Positions 7,199-14,495 of a stretch of 28,226 nt of DNA are shown one piece after another. The translations under genes were made by a program, and so were the position numbers. This DNA is from CAISOG01 sp044375625. GTDB taxonomy: Bacteria > Pseudomonadota > Alphaproteobacteria > CAISOG01. The notes under the pieces were generated by a model, which saw only the letters and a list, made by a program, of their open reading frames with translations, was not told the DNA's origin and searched no databases. The DNA lies in assembly GCA_044375625.1 (NCBI GenBank), contig JBILMH010000021.1:1-28226 (forward strand), read 5' to 3'. Every line of letters starts with the position of its first letter. Position 1 is the stretch's first letter.

Positions 7199-7864
7199 AT
7201 GATTAACGCTCTGCGCCCCCGTCGTCATGCCTTAGGCCTAAGCCTCCAACAACTGGCGGATCGGGTTGGCACCAGCAAGGGGCAGATTGATAAGCTGGAA
7301 AAGGGGCAACGGCGGCTGACAATCGACTGGCTTAACCGCTTGGCGCAAGCCCTGGAATGTCACCCGGTTGATTTGCTCGGGCTATCGGCGCCCGCTGTTG
7401 ACACAATGCCCGCACCGTTATCGGCTGAACTGCCCCCGCCATCGGGGATCAGCAGCCTGCCGTCAACAAGTCTTCCCGCAAGCCTGGATGGCTTGGCCGC
7501 CCCCCTAATGATCCCCCTGCGTTTCAGCAGCCAGACGATGGCCGATGCCATGACACAGCCGCAACGGGTGCCCGCCCCGCCGCAATTGGCCAACAGCCCT
7601 AGCGCTTTTGCCTTTCGGGTGCCCGACACCAGCATGCAACCGCAATTGATGCAGGGCGATTTGCTGTATGTCGATCCCGACCGCCCGCTGGCGCCGAATC
7701 GACTGGTGCTGATTTGTCATGAGGGGCAATTTCTGCCCCGCCGCCTGTTGCAATGGCATCAGGGGCAGCTGCGCCTGCTAAAACTGCATCCCTTGCAAGA
7801 GGAAACATGGTCGCTGGAAACGGTGGCGCTGGTCGGATCGGTGGTAGGGTGGTGGAGCGGTTAG
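7199..7864 (+). CDS. phage-type repressor: XRE HTH plus S24 (LexA/CI) C-terminal domain
   Basis: 221 aa. Residues about 5-60 are an XRE helix-turn-helix (LSLQQLADRVGTSKGQIDKL, LNRLAQALECHPVDLLGL). A Pro/Ser/Ala-rich linker (about 62-133) leads to an S24-type domain (FRVPDTSMQPQLMQGDLLYV, about 139-158), ending near VALVGSVVGWWSG. The nucleophile Ser-Met pair is present (S145). Where self-cleaving relatives have Lys, this protein reads FLPRRLL (R181/R182), and I see no Ala-Gly cleavage site in the linker. It may therefore bind DNA as a dimer without RecA-stimulated self-cleavage. It is divergent from the Cro-like gene and probably binds O1/O2. Downstream, phaB starts 88 bp later with its own good ribosome binding site. 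Confidence 0.82.
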   Translation: MINALRPRRHALGLSLQQLADRVGTSKGQIDKLEKGQRRLTIDWLNRLAQALECHPVDLLGLSAPAVDTMPAPLSAELPPPSGISSLPSTSLPASLDGLAAPLMIPLRFSSQTMADAMTQPQRVPAPPQLANSPSAFAFRVPDTSMQPQLMQGDLLYVDPDRPLAPNRLVLICHEGQFLPRRLLQWHQGQLRLLKLHPLQEETWSLETVALVGSVVGWWSG

Positions 7865-7952
7865 GACAGCTATTGCAAATTCCCCCTTCTCAAACCCCGC
7901 TGAATTGCCTACATCTTAAAGCCTTGGTTTTCATGTTAAGGGAGTATTGGCC

Positions 7953-8678
7953 ATGTCAAGTCGGGTTGCATTGGTAACAGGGGGAACACGCGGCATTGGT
8001 GCCGCCATTGCCTGGGCGTTAAAACAAGCGGGGCATCGCGTTGCGGTTAATTTTGCTGGCAACCAAGCCGCCGCCAAAAAATTTACGGAGCAAACGGAAA
8101 TTCCCGCCTATTCCTGGGACGTTAGCGATTTCGATGCCTGCGCCGCGGGCGTGCAACAGGTTGAGGCCGATTTGGGGCCGATTGAGATTTTGATAAACAA
8201 CGCTGGCATCACCCGCGATGGCTTTTTGCACAAAATGACCCCTGACCAGTGGACGGCGGTGCTGGTTACCAACCTGAACTCCTGCTTTAACATGAGCCGC
8301 CAGGTGATTGAGGGGATGCGCGCCCGCAGCTATGGCCGCATCATCAACATCGCCTCCATCAACGGCCAAAAGGGTCAGGTTGGCCAAACCAACTACGGCG
8401 CGGCCAAGGCGGGGGTTATCGGCTTTACCAAGGCCTTGGCGTTGGAATCGGCCAGCAAGGGGATCACGGTCAACGCCATTGCCCCAGGCTATATCAACAC
8501 CGAAATGGTGGCCGCCGTCCAACCCGAAGTGCTGCAAAAGGTTATCGCCGCCATCCCCGCTGGTCGGTTGGGCATGGCTGAGGAATTGGCGCACGCCGTG
8601 CTGTTCCTGGTTGATGACCGTGCCGCTTTTGTTAATGGTGAAACGCTGTCAATCAACGGTGGCCAATACATGGCCTAA
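7953..8678 (+). CDS. phaB: acetoacetyl-CoA reductase (PhaB-like SDR)
   Basis: NADPH-dependent reduction of acetoacetyl-CoA to (R)-3-hydroxybutyryl-CoA, the precursor of polyhydroxybutyrate. 241 aa with the classical SDR pattern: TGGTRGIG (9-16), NNAG (82-85), N107, S135, and Y148-x3-K152. The segments HKMTPDQW, IASINGQKGQVGQTNY, APGYINTEM and LSINGGQYMA are typical of PhaB rather than FabG. The ATG at 7953 follows GGGAG eight bases upstream; a TTG two codons earlier is unlikely. No phaA or phaC is nearby, so it would work with genes elsewhere. Cytoplasmic. FabG is the main alternative. Confidence 0.9.
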   Translation: MSSRVALVTGGTRGIGAAIAWALKQAGHRVAVNFAGNQAAAKKFTEQTEIPAYSWDVSDFDACAAGVQQVEADLGPIEILINNAGITRDGFLHKMTPDQWTAVLVTNLNSCFNMSRQVIEGMRARSYGRIINIASINGQKGQVGQTNYGAAKAGVIGFTKALALESASKGITVNAIAPGYINTEMVAAVQPEVLQKVIAAIPAGRLGMAEELAHAVLFLVDDRAAFVNGETLSINGGQYMA

Positions 8679-8737
8679 CGCCTGTTGGTCAGTGCCCCCA
8701 ACTCTAACCCCATCCCCAATCATCTGAGGAGCCAAAG

Positions 8738-9448
8738 ATGTCCTATGCCAGCGCCCAGCATCCCCAACAGGAGGCTGGCTTTCGCACCCTGTATCATTTC
8801 CCGCTGTGCCCCTTTTCCCGCAAGGTACGGTTGGTTTTGGGCGAAAAGCGCTTGCCGGTTGGGTTAGAGGTGGAATCCTATTGGCAACGGCGCCCCGAAT
8901 TTCTGGCCATCAACCCCGCTGGCCAAGTGCCGGTGATGATTGAGGCCAATGATCAACCGGTGGTAGGCAGTCAGGCGATTGTGGAGTATTTGGAGGAGTT
9001 GGAGTCGACCCCCAGCCTGTTGGGGCAGACCCTGGGCGAACGTGCCGAAACCCGCCGCCTAATCAGCTGGTTTGATGAAAAATTTAACAGCGAGGTGACC
9101 AAAAATCTGCTGGGTGAGCGGATTATTAAGCGCTTTTCTGGCCTGGGGGAGCCCGATTCGACCGCCATTCGCGCTGGCCGTGAAAATATTCTGTACCATC
9201 TGCACTACATCGCCTATCTGGCCGAACGGCGTAACTGGCTGGCTGGCGATCATTTCAGCGTGGCCGATTGTGCCGCCGCCGCCCATTTGTCGGTGCTGGA
9301 TTATATCGGCGATGTTCCCTGGGATCGCCAATTGGCGGCCAAGGATTGGTATGTTCGGGTTAAATCGCGCCCATCGTTCCGCACCCTGTTGCAAGATCGC
9401 CTGTCGGGGCTGCCGCCTGTTGCCCATTATGTTGAGCTGGATAGCTAA
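8738..9448 (+). CDS. glutathione S-transferase family protein
   Basis: 236 aa. N-terminal thioredoxin-like GST domain: TLYHFPLCPFSRKVRLVLGE with CPFS at 24-27, NPAGQVPVMIE with the cis-Pro, and the glutathione-binding VVGSQAIVEYLEE. The all-alpha C-terminal domain runs about 100-220 and includes GDHFSVADCAAAAHLSVLDY (the conserved N-capping box Asp). An alphaproteobacterial GST of this type usually sits next to the epoxyqueuosine reductase gene; here it does not. GAGGAG seven bases before the ATG fixes the start. The 59-bp gap after phaB allows cotranscription. Substrate unknown. Confidence 0.88.
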   Translation: MSYASAQHPQQEAGFRTLYHFPLCPFSRKVRLVLGEKRLPVGLEVESYWQRRPEFLAINPAGQVPVMIEANDQPVVGSQAIVEYLEELESTPSLLGQTLGERAETRRLISWFDEKFNSEVTKNLLGERIIKRFSGLGEPDSTAIRAGRENILYHLHYIAYLAERRNWLAGDHFSVADCAAAAHLSVLDYIGDVPWDRQLAAKDWYVRVKSRPSFRTLLQDRLSGLPPVAHYVELDS

Positions 9449-9496
9449 GGCTATAGACCCAGGGTTAGCGGCTTAAGCGCCATCACACCTTGGCGG

Positions 9497-10468
9497 TCAA
9501 ACTTTGGCCATGTCGGGAATGGTTTCCACCCCCACCGGATCTTGGTGGATGATAATCTCCGCCTGGGGAAACAGCTGCCGCAACGCCTCCTCCACCTGAT
9601 CGCTCAGCGCGTGCGCCTGGTACAAACTTAGCTGGCCATCCATTTCCAGATGCATTTGGATAAAGCGATCCGCGCCCGCCATACGGGTTTTCAGATCGTG
9701 CAGGCTGGCCACCCCGCCATGCTGTTGCACCGTTTGCACGATCAACGCCCGCTCATGATCGGGCAGTTCGCGATCCATCAGCATGTCCATCGCGCTGCGA
9801 CCAATGTGCCAGGCGCTGCGCAACAGGACCAGGGCAATACCCAAACCCATCACCCCGTCCAACCACCACCAACCGACCAGATCGGTAATCCAAAAGGCCA
9901 ACAGCACCACCAAATTGATCCCCAAATCGGCCTGATAGTGCAGGGAATCGGCCTTAACCGCCACCGAATGGGTTTGGTGATAGACCCACCGTTGCAATAG
10001 CACCAACCCACCGGTCAGCACGCAGGCCGCCGCCATCACCGCCATCCCCACCCCAACATGACTAAGCGGCACAGGGTTGGTCAGCTGATGCACCGCCTGC
10101 ACCGCGACCAGCACGCTGGTACCAATCACAAAGCCGGCCTGCGCCAGGGCGGCAATCGGCTCCGCCTTACCATGGCCAAAGCGATGCTCCTCATCGGGGG
10201 GGGCGGCGGCGGCGCGAATCGCCCAAAAGGTCACGGCGGAGGCAACCAGATCCAACAGCGAATCGGCCAAACTGGCCAACATGCCAATCGAATCGGTTAG
10301 CATCCAGGTTAACAGCTTGGCGACAATCATGCTGGTTGCCACCACCAAACTGGCGATGCTGGCCAACCGCATCAGCCGTTGGCGCGCCTGTCCACGAACG
10401 GGGGGGCTATGGCGGCCAGCGTCTGCTGCTGGCGACGCAGAAGCCTTAGGGATGTGCGGCGCGGTCAT
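9497..10468 (-). CDS. cation diffusion facilitator (FieF/YiiP-like Zn/Fe efflux)
   Basis: 323-aa inner-membrane metal/proton antiporter. Several hydrophobic segments span about 34-240, and the site-A metal ligands are all present: D69 and D73 in SLADSLLDL, H177 and D181 in SLHYQADLG. The DEEHRFGHGKAEPIAAL loop (92-108) is a strong FieF signature. A cytoplasmic ferredoxin-like domain follows (about 240-323: DHERALIVQTVQ, FIQMHLEMDG, HALSDQVEEAL). The N-terminus carries about 30 extra polar residues. AGGA precedes the ATG and overlaps the pdxH stop region (12-bp gap), so pdxH and this gene are likely one operon. The metal (Zn2+ or Fe2+) cannot be decided from sequence alone. Confidence 0.92.
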   Translation of the reverse strand: MTAPHIPKASASPAADAGRHSPPVRGQARQRLMRLASIASLVVATSMIVAKLLTWMLTDSIGMLASLADSLLDLVASAVTFWAIRAAAAPPDEEHRFGHGKAEPIAALAQAGFVIGTSVLVAVQAVHQLTNPVPLSHVGVGMAVMAAACVLTGGLVLLQRWVYHQTHSVAVKADSLHYQADLGINLVVLLAFWITDLVGWWWLDGVMGLGIALVLLRSAWHIGRSAMDMLMDRELPDHERALIVQTVQQHGGVASLHDLKTRMAGADRFIQMHLEMDGQLSLYQAHALSDQVEEALRQLFPQAEIIIHQDPVGVETIPDMAKV

Positions 10469-10480
10469 GGTGTCTTTCCT

Positions 10481-11110
10481 TTACGGATACAGCAAGCTGC
10501 GTTGCCAGGCCGACGCTGCCTCAGCATAGCCATCACGGGTGAAAACCAGGCGCTCATGCAGGCGGGCGGGCTGTTCCTGCCAAAATTCATAGGCTTGGGG
10601 GCGCAGGCGATAGCCATGCCAATGGGGGGGGCGCGGCACGGGTTGGTCGGCAAACTGCTGCTCAAACTGACGCATCCGATCTTCCAACTCTTGTCGGCTG
10701 GATAGCTGGGCAGATTGCTGGCTGGCCCAGGCGCCGATTTGGCTTTGGCGTGGCCGTCCGCGGAAATAGGCATCCGATTCCTCTTCACTGGTGGCGCTGA
10801 CCACCCCCTCAATCCGAATTTGACGGCTTATCGGTTGCCGCCAGTAAAACAACAGCGCGGCATGGGGATTGGCGGCCAATTCCTGCCCCTTACGGCTATG
10901 GCTGTTGCTGTAAAACACATAGCCGTCGGCATCATGACCGCGCAGCAGCACCATTCGCGCAATCGGCCGCGCCGCCAGCTGGCGCCCTGCCGCCGCCGTG
11001 GCCAAGGTTACCGCTTCGGGATAAATTGGCTCGGCCGCGCTGGCCAATGCAAACCACTCTTTAAAAAGTTGGTAAGGATCGCTATGGTCATCGGTATGAT
11101 CAGAAAACAT
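10481..11110 (-). CDS. pdxH: pyridoxamine 5'-phosphate oxidase
   Basis: FMN enzyme that oxidises pyridoxine or pyridoxamine 5'-phosphate to pyridoxal phosphate. 209 aa from the ATG at 11110, chosen because AGAGGAA precedes it and the family starts here; the frame is open to 11140. Motifs: ARMVLLRGHDADGYVFYSN (51-69), SRKGQELAANPHAALLFYW (72-90), RQIRIEGVV (96-104), YFRGRPRQSQIGAWASQQS (115-133), and the C-terminal PPHWHGYRL, EFWQ and RLHERLVF. All are canonical FMN/PLP contacts. Divergent from bamE, and followed by the CDF gene 12 bp on. Confidence 0.95.
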   Translation of the reverse strand: MFSDHTDDHSDPYQLFKEWFALASAAEPIYPEAVTLATAAAGRQLAARPIARMVLLRGHDADGYVFYSNSHSRKGQELAANPHAALLFYWRQPISRQIRIEGVVSATSEEESDAYFRGRPRQSQIGAWASQQSAQLSSRQELEDRMRQFEQQFADQPVPRPPHWHGYRLRPQAYEFWQEQPARLHERLVFTRDGYAEAASAWQRSLLYP

Positions 11111-11153
11111 GGTGGTTCCTCTTTTAAAAAATTGCAGCAAAAAGGTCGCTCTC

Positions 11154-11624
11154 TTGTCTCAACCGTATCTTAGCTTTACCAAACACACCCTACAGTCGGC
11201 AAGCATTGCCGGCCTGCTGCTGCTTAGTGCCGCGTGCAGCCCGAACATCCAACAGCGGGGCAACCCCGTGGATACCGCAAAGCTAGGCCAGCTTACGGTT
11301 GGCACCAGCAAAAAGTCAGAGGTGCAATCCCTGTTGGGCAGCCCCACCTATGAATCGCCCTTTACCAACAACTGGTATTACGCCACCACCACCCAACGCT
11401 ACAGCGCTTTTTTCCGCCCTGAAACCACTGAGGCGGCGGTGGTCAGCATCGGTTTTGATCCTGAGGGGGTGGTAAGCTCTATCGACACCCAAACCCCCGA
11501 ACAGGCCGACAAGGTTGAGGCCACCAACCGCAAGATTGAAACGATTGGCGAAAAACCCCCCATTATTCAGCAGCTGTTCGGCAATGTCGGCAGATATGTT
11601 AAGCCGAAAAATGCCAATCCTTAG
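11154..11624 (+). CDS. bamE: outer-membrane assembly lipoprotein BamE (SmpA/OmlA)
   Basis: Component of the beta-barrel assembly machine at the inner face of the outer membrane. A hydrophobic signal (SIAGLLLLSAAC) ends at a lipidation Cys; the -3 position is Ser rather than Leu, a slightly unusual lipobox. The mature protein has the SmpA/OmlA pattern: LGQLTVGTSKKSEVQSLLGS, then NNWYYATTTQRYSAFF, VVSIGFDPEGVVSSI and a C-terminal QQLFGNVGRY, typical of alphaproteobacterial BamE. The TTG at 11154 is preferred because AAAGG lies eight bases upstream and gives a normal signal length. An in-frame ATG at 11109 would overlap the pdxH start. About 156 aa. Confidence 0.88.
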   Translation: MSQPYLSFTKHTLQSASIAGLLLLSAACSPNIQQRGNPVDTAKLGQLTVGTSKKSEVQSLLGSPTYESPFTNNWYYATTTQRYSAFFRPETTEAAVVSIGFDPEGVVSSIDTQTPEQADKVEATNRKIETIGEKPPIIQQLFGNVGRYVKPKNANP

Positions 11625-11678
11625 AACGGGGATTTTACCGCTAAACAGTTTTTTGCTGCCACAGCGCGGGGTTCGATT

Positions 11679-11827
11679 TATAGTTGTTCCAATTTAGAAA
11701 TATACAGCCTGCGAAAATGTTACGAGGTCGAGAAACGGAGCGGAGTGTACACGGAAGTACATGAGCACCGTATCGCAGAGATCGTGATATTTGCAGCACT
11801 GTAGATTTTTAAAGTGGAATGACTATA
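11679..11827. repeat. 149-bp MITE-like long imperfect palindrome
   Basis: The left end (TATAGTTGTTCC, 11679-11690) and right end (GGAATGACTATA, 11816-11827) are inverted copies. The match continues inward through TTTA/AAAT and TACAG blocks, an ACGA block, and an ACGG-GC block to a central TGTAC-acggaa-GTACA. The whole element can therefore fold into one long hairpin. It holds no ORF of note. It fills the gap between convergent bamE and the MAPEG gene, ending 5 bp before the latter's stop. This looks like a non-autonomous palindromic element (MITE or REP-like); it could also work as a bidirectional terminator. Family not named. Confidence 0.75.
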
Positions 11828-11832
11828 GCCCG

Positions 11833-12354
11833 CTACAGCAGAACTCTTGCCACCCCAATCATCGCCATCAGCCATAGCAAAGCGCTGGCCACAACCGCCA
11901 CCAAAAAGCCTGGAATGCGTTTTTGAACGGTTGGCGACCGATAATAGCCATTGGCATAGACCAAACGCCCCCCAACCCACAGCATCCCTAATAAGGCCGC
12001 CAGCTTCGCCGAGCCGTAAAAACTGGCCAGCCACAGGGCGGGCAGAAAGAACACCAACTGTTCCAACGTGTTTTGCTGCACCCGAAAAAACCGTTCAAAA
12101 TCGGCATTGCCGGTGGTTTGCGGGGCGGGCACGTTAAAACGCCCGCGCGCGCGCCCAACATTCAGCGTTACCAGCAAATACACCGCCAGCGCCAACAGGG
12201 TTATCAGGCTGGGATAGGCCAGCTGATCCAACCATTTGTCAAGAGCGGCATTGGCGTTAAGGGCGGTGGCGGCGGCCAAATCGGCGGCGGTGGCCACCGT
12301 GCTGGTTACAGCGCTGGCAGCGGTATCGGCGCTTTCGGCAATCGTCGGATCCAT
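11833..12354 (-). CDS. MAPEG family membrane protein
   Basis: 173 aa, four hydrophobic segments: about 48-65, 97-115, 118-136 and 148-173. The segment FERFFRVQQNTLEQLVFFLP (residues about 87-106) is the MAPEG signature (Arg-x-Gln, then Asn-Thr-Leu-Glu). The family includes glutathione-dependent microsomal transferases and eicosanoid enzymes; most bacterial members have no known substrate. The first 40 residues are an extra Ala/Thr-rich stretch not typical of the family. AAAGGAA seven bases before the ATG supports the start. It lies 48 bp downstream of mlaC on the same strand and may share its transcript. Confidence 0.85.
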   Translation of the reverse strand: MDPTIAESADTAASAVTSTVATAADLAAATALNANAALDKWLDQLAYPSLITLLALAVYLLVTLNVGRARGRFNVPAPQTTGNADFERFFRVQQNTLEQLVFFLPALWLASFYGSAKLAALLGMLWVGGRLVYANGYYRSPTVQKRIPGFLVAVVASALLWLMAMIGVARVLL

Positions 12355-12402
12355 GCGTGGTTCCTTTCTTTCAGGAATGGTTAAGCGGTTAGCGGATTGG
12401 CG

Positions 12403-13146
12403 TTACGGTTTATCCAACCGTTGTTGCAACGCGGCAATCAGGGCATCGACATTGCCGCCATTGCGTTGAATTAGCGCCAGATATTCGTTGCGCTGGGTCA
12501 CGCTCATGCTGACCCGCTCCACCACCAGGTCGATTACCCGATATTGGCCATCTGCTGACTGACTCAACCGCCAATCAATCTGAACCGGTGGTTCGGCGTT
12601 ACGGTTCAGAACCGTCCGCACGACAGCGCCCCCCCCCTGCGGCACTGCCTGGCTATCCTGCACCGTCAGGGTTTCGCCATGATAGCCAGCAAAGCGGCGG
12701 GCATAGGTTCGCACCAACACCTCACGAAACAGGTCACGAAAGGCGCCGCGTTGCGCCTCAGTCGCCACCCGCCAATAGGAACTCAACACAAAGCGGGCAA
12801 TGGTTAAATCATCAAAAGACGACAAAAACAGCTCGCGAAAGCGCGTTTCACGCTCGGCATCGCTGATACCCGACGCGGTTAATGAGCTGATCGCACGCTG
12901 GCTTAGGCTGCTGACAAAATTTTCAGGCGTGTTGGGCAACGGAGCTTTGGCAGCTGTACTGGCGGCTGTACTGGCAGCTGGCGCGCTCTTGTCCACCGGC
13001 CTGTTGGTCTTTGTGGCTGGGGCGGCTGGGGCGGCAGGGGCAGCGTTGGTGGCCGAAGCCGCCTGGGCAGAGGGGGCATCCCCCCAAACAGCCATCAGCA
13101 TCACAAGCATGACAGCCGAAAGGCGATGATGACGAAGCGCGATCAT
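12403..13146 (-). CDS. mlaC: MlaC-type periplasmic phospholipid-binding protein
   Basis: Shuttles phospholipids between the outer-membrane MlaA complex and the inner-membrane MlaFEDB transporter. 247 aa. A signal peptide (hydrophobic about 9-22, likely cleavage after AQA at 30) is followed by an Ala/Pro/Thr-rich linker (about 31-70) and then the MlaC/Ttg2 fold: PENFVSSLSQRAISSLT, FRELFLSSFDDLTIARFVLS, FRDLFREVLVRTYARRF, YRVIDLVVERVSMSVTQRNE and a final ALIAALQQRL. GGGAGGA precedes the ATG at 13146, which overlaps the mlaA stop (ATGA). Co-translation with mlaA is therefore very likely. The low-complexity linker is longer than usual. Confidence 0.92.
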   Translation of the reverse strand: MIALRHHRLSAVMLVMLMAVWGDAPSAQAASATNAAPAAPAAPATKTNRPVDKSAPAASTAASTAAKAPLPNTPENFVSSLSQRAISSLTASGISDAERETRFRELFLSSFDDLTIARFVLSSYWRVATEAQRGAFRDLFREVLVRTYARRFAGYHGETLTVQDSQAVPQGGGAVVRTVLNRNAEPPVQIDWRLSQSADGQYRVIDLVVERVSMSVTQRNEYLALIQRNGGNVDALIAALQQRLDKP

Positions 13147-14177
13147 GGTTTTCCTCCCACGGCTTTGCCCGCTTTATTGGAATTGGTCACAGATGGCTGC
13201 TGCGGGGGCTGCTGCAAAGGCTGCGAAGATCTCGGCGAAGGTTGCAAGGACGGCTTCATCTCCTGCTCCTCCTGCTGAAACTGTTGCCAGGCATCCCCGC
13301 CCGCATCGGTTGCACCCGTATCCTCACCCACCAAATGCGCCCGCCGTTGCAGGTAAAAGCTTTTGAAGGTGGTGTAGGGATCAACCGACGTTTCAAAAAT
13401 ATCGTCAATAAAGGCCATGTTTTGGGCGCGGAAATCAATGCCCATGGTCGCGTAACGCGCCGCTTGCCAACTCATACGGCTTTGATGCGGAAACAGGGTT
13501 TCTGGCACCGGATCGGCCACCATATCTACCCCACCCCCCAGGGCATCACGCAAATCGGACGGCCCCATCAACGGCAACACCAAATAGGGACCCGTACCCA
13601 CCCCATAATGCCCCAAGGTCTGGCCAAAATCGGCATCCACCTTGGTCACGCCAAAATCGCTGGCGGGGTCAAACAGCCCGCCAACCCCCAACACGGTGTT
13701 GGTCAGGAAGCGGCCAAAAACATGGCCAGCATCGCTTACCTTGCCCTGCAACAGGCTGTTCAGGAAATCTACAGGGGCACCCAGATTGCTGATAAAATTG
13801 CGCACGCTGTCGCGCACCCCATCGGGAACCGCGGTTTGATAGCCACGCGCCAACGGCCGAATCACCGCAATATCCAGGCCGCGATTGACGGCGAAGATGC
13901 CGCGATTCAACCCCTCAAACGGGTCATCATCGGCAAATTCTTTGGCGCCAGCGGCCGCCTGGGGCGCCGATAGGGGCTGACCAGAGCGATCGGTCACCAC
14001 ACTGCCGCTTTGGCTGACCACCTGGCCACCACCTTTGGTCTCATCCTTGCTCTGAACCTGCGCCATCGCCTGCGATCCAGCGGCTATCATCACCGCAACC
14101 GCCAGCCCCATCAGCATCAGGCTGCGCGCCATCGCCTGTTTGGCTGTATCCGAAAAAACCATGCCGTGTGCAATCAT
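13143..14177 (-). CDS. mlaA: MlaA/VacJ outer-membrane lipid asymmetry protein
   Basis: Removes misplaced phospholipids from the outer leaflet of the outer membrane and hands them to MlaC. The conserved VacJ core runs about residues 83-275: DDDPFEGLNRGIFAVNR, LDIAVIRPLARGYQ, VRNFISNLGAPVDFLNSLLQ, GRFLTNTVLGVGGLFDPAS, FGQTLGHYGVGTGPYLVLPL and GPSDLRDALG. The N-terminal signal (hydrophobic about 17-38, ending SQAMA-QVQ) has no lipobox, and I find no Cys in the protein, so it appears to be non-lipidated, unlike E. coli MlaA. The C-terminus (about 295-344) is Gln/Pro/Ser-rich and disordered. ATG at 14177 or 14162. Overlaps mlaC by 4 bp. Confidence 0.93.
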   Translation of the reverse strand: MIAHGMVFSDTAKQAMARSLMLMGLAVAVMIAAGSQAMAQVQSKDETKGGGQVVSQSGSVVTDRSGQPLSAPQAAAGAKEFADDDPFEGLNRGIFAVNRGLDIAVIRPLARGYQTAVPDGVRDSVRNFISNLGAPVDFLNSLLQGKVSDAGHVFGRFLTNTVLGVGGLFDPASDFGVTKVDADFGQTLGHYGVGTGPYLVLPLMGPSDLRDALGGGVDMVADPVPETLFPHQSRMSWQAARYATMGIDFRAQNMAFIDDIFETSVDPYTTFKSFYLQRRAHLVGEDTGATDAGGDAWQQFQQEEQEMKPSLQPSPRSSQPLQQPPQQPSVTNSNKAGKAVGGKP

Positions 14178-14495
14178 TTGGGAAACACCTGGGTAAGAAG
14201 GCCGTAAAGAAAAGAATAGCCGATGAAACCGACCTAAAGAAATTTGTAAGGTTAATTCTTAAAATGCCCATACCAAAAGCGCAAGTGCCTGTTGGTGTGC
14301 AGCAAGAAAAAACCGCCCAATCCCTTTTGTCTTAGCGTCGCCGAAGAAGCCTTAACATCTGGTAAAAACTGGCCACCACCCCCGTCCAAAATGCAGAAAA
14401 CCATACCATAATATTCGCCAATTATTCTGCCAGGGTTGGCCAGCGCGCCTATTTTTTTAAGGCAGCCCGCCCGCTTTGCTGATAGCCTGACCGAC
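14178..14495. other. divergent intergenic region mlaA / tilS
   Basis: 318 bp without a convincing gene. It is more AT-rich than its surroundings near 14200-14275 and 14395-14460, as expected for two back-to-back promoters. No strong consensus pair, repeat or hairpin was found. A TAGCCT at 14483-14488 lies seven bases before the tilS ATG and could be a -10 box of a leaderless transcript, but no matching -35 is evident. Confidence 0.5.

Noticed and set aside
7089..7228. upstream extension of the Cro-like gene to 7228
   Set aside because: It would run through both operators and overlap the repressor start; the HTH domain begins at 7111 as in relatives.
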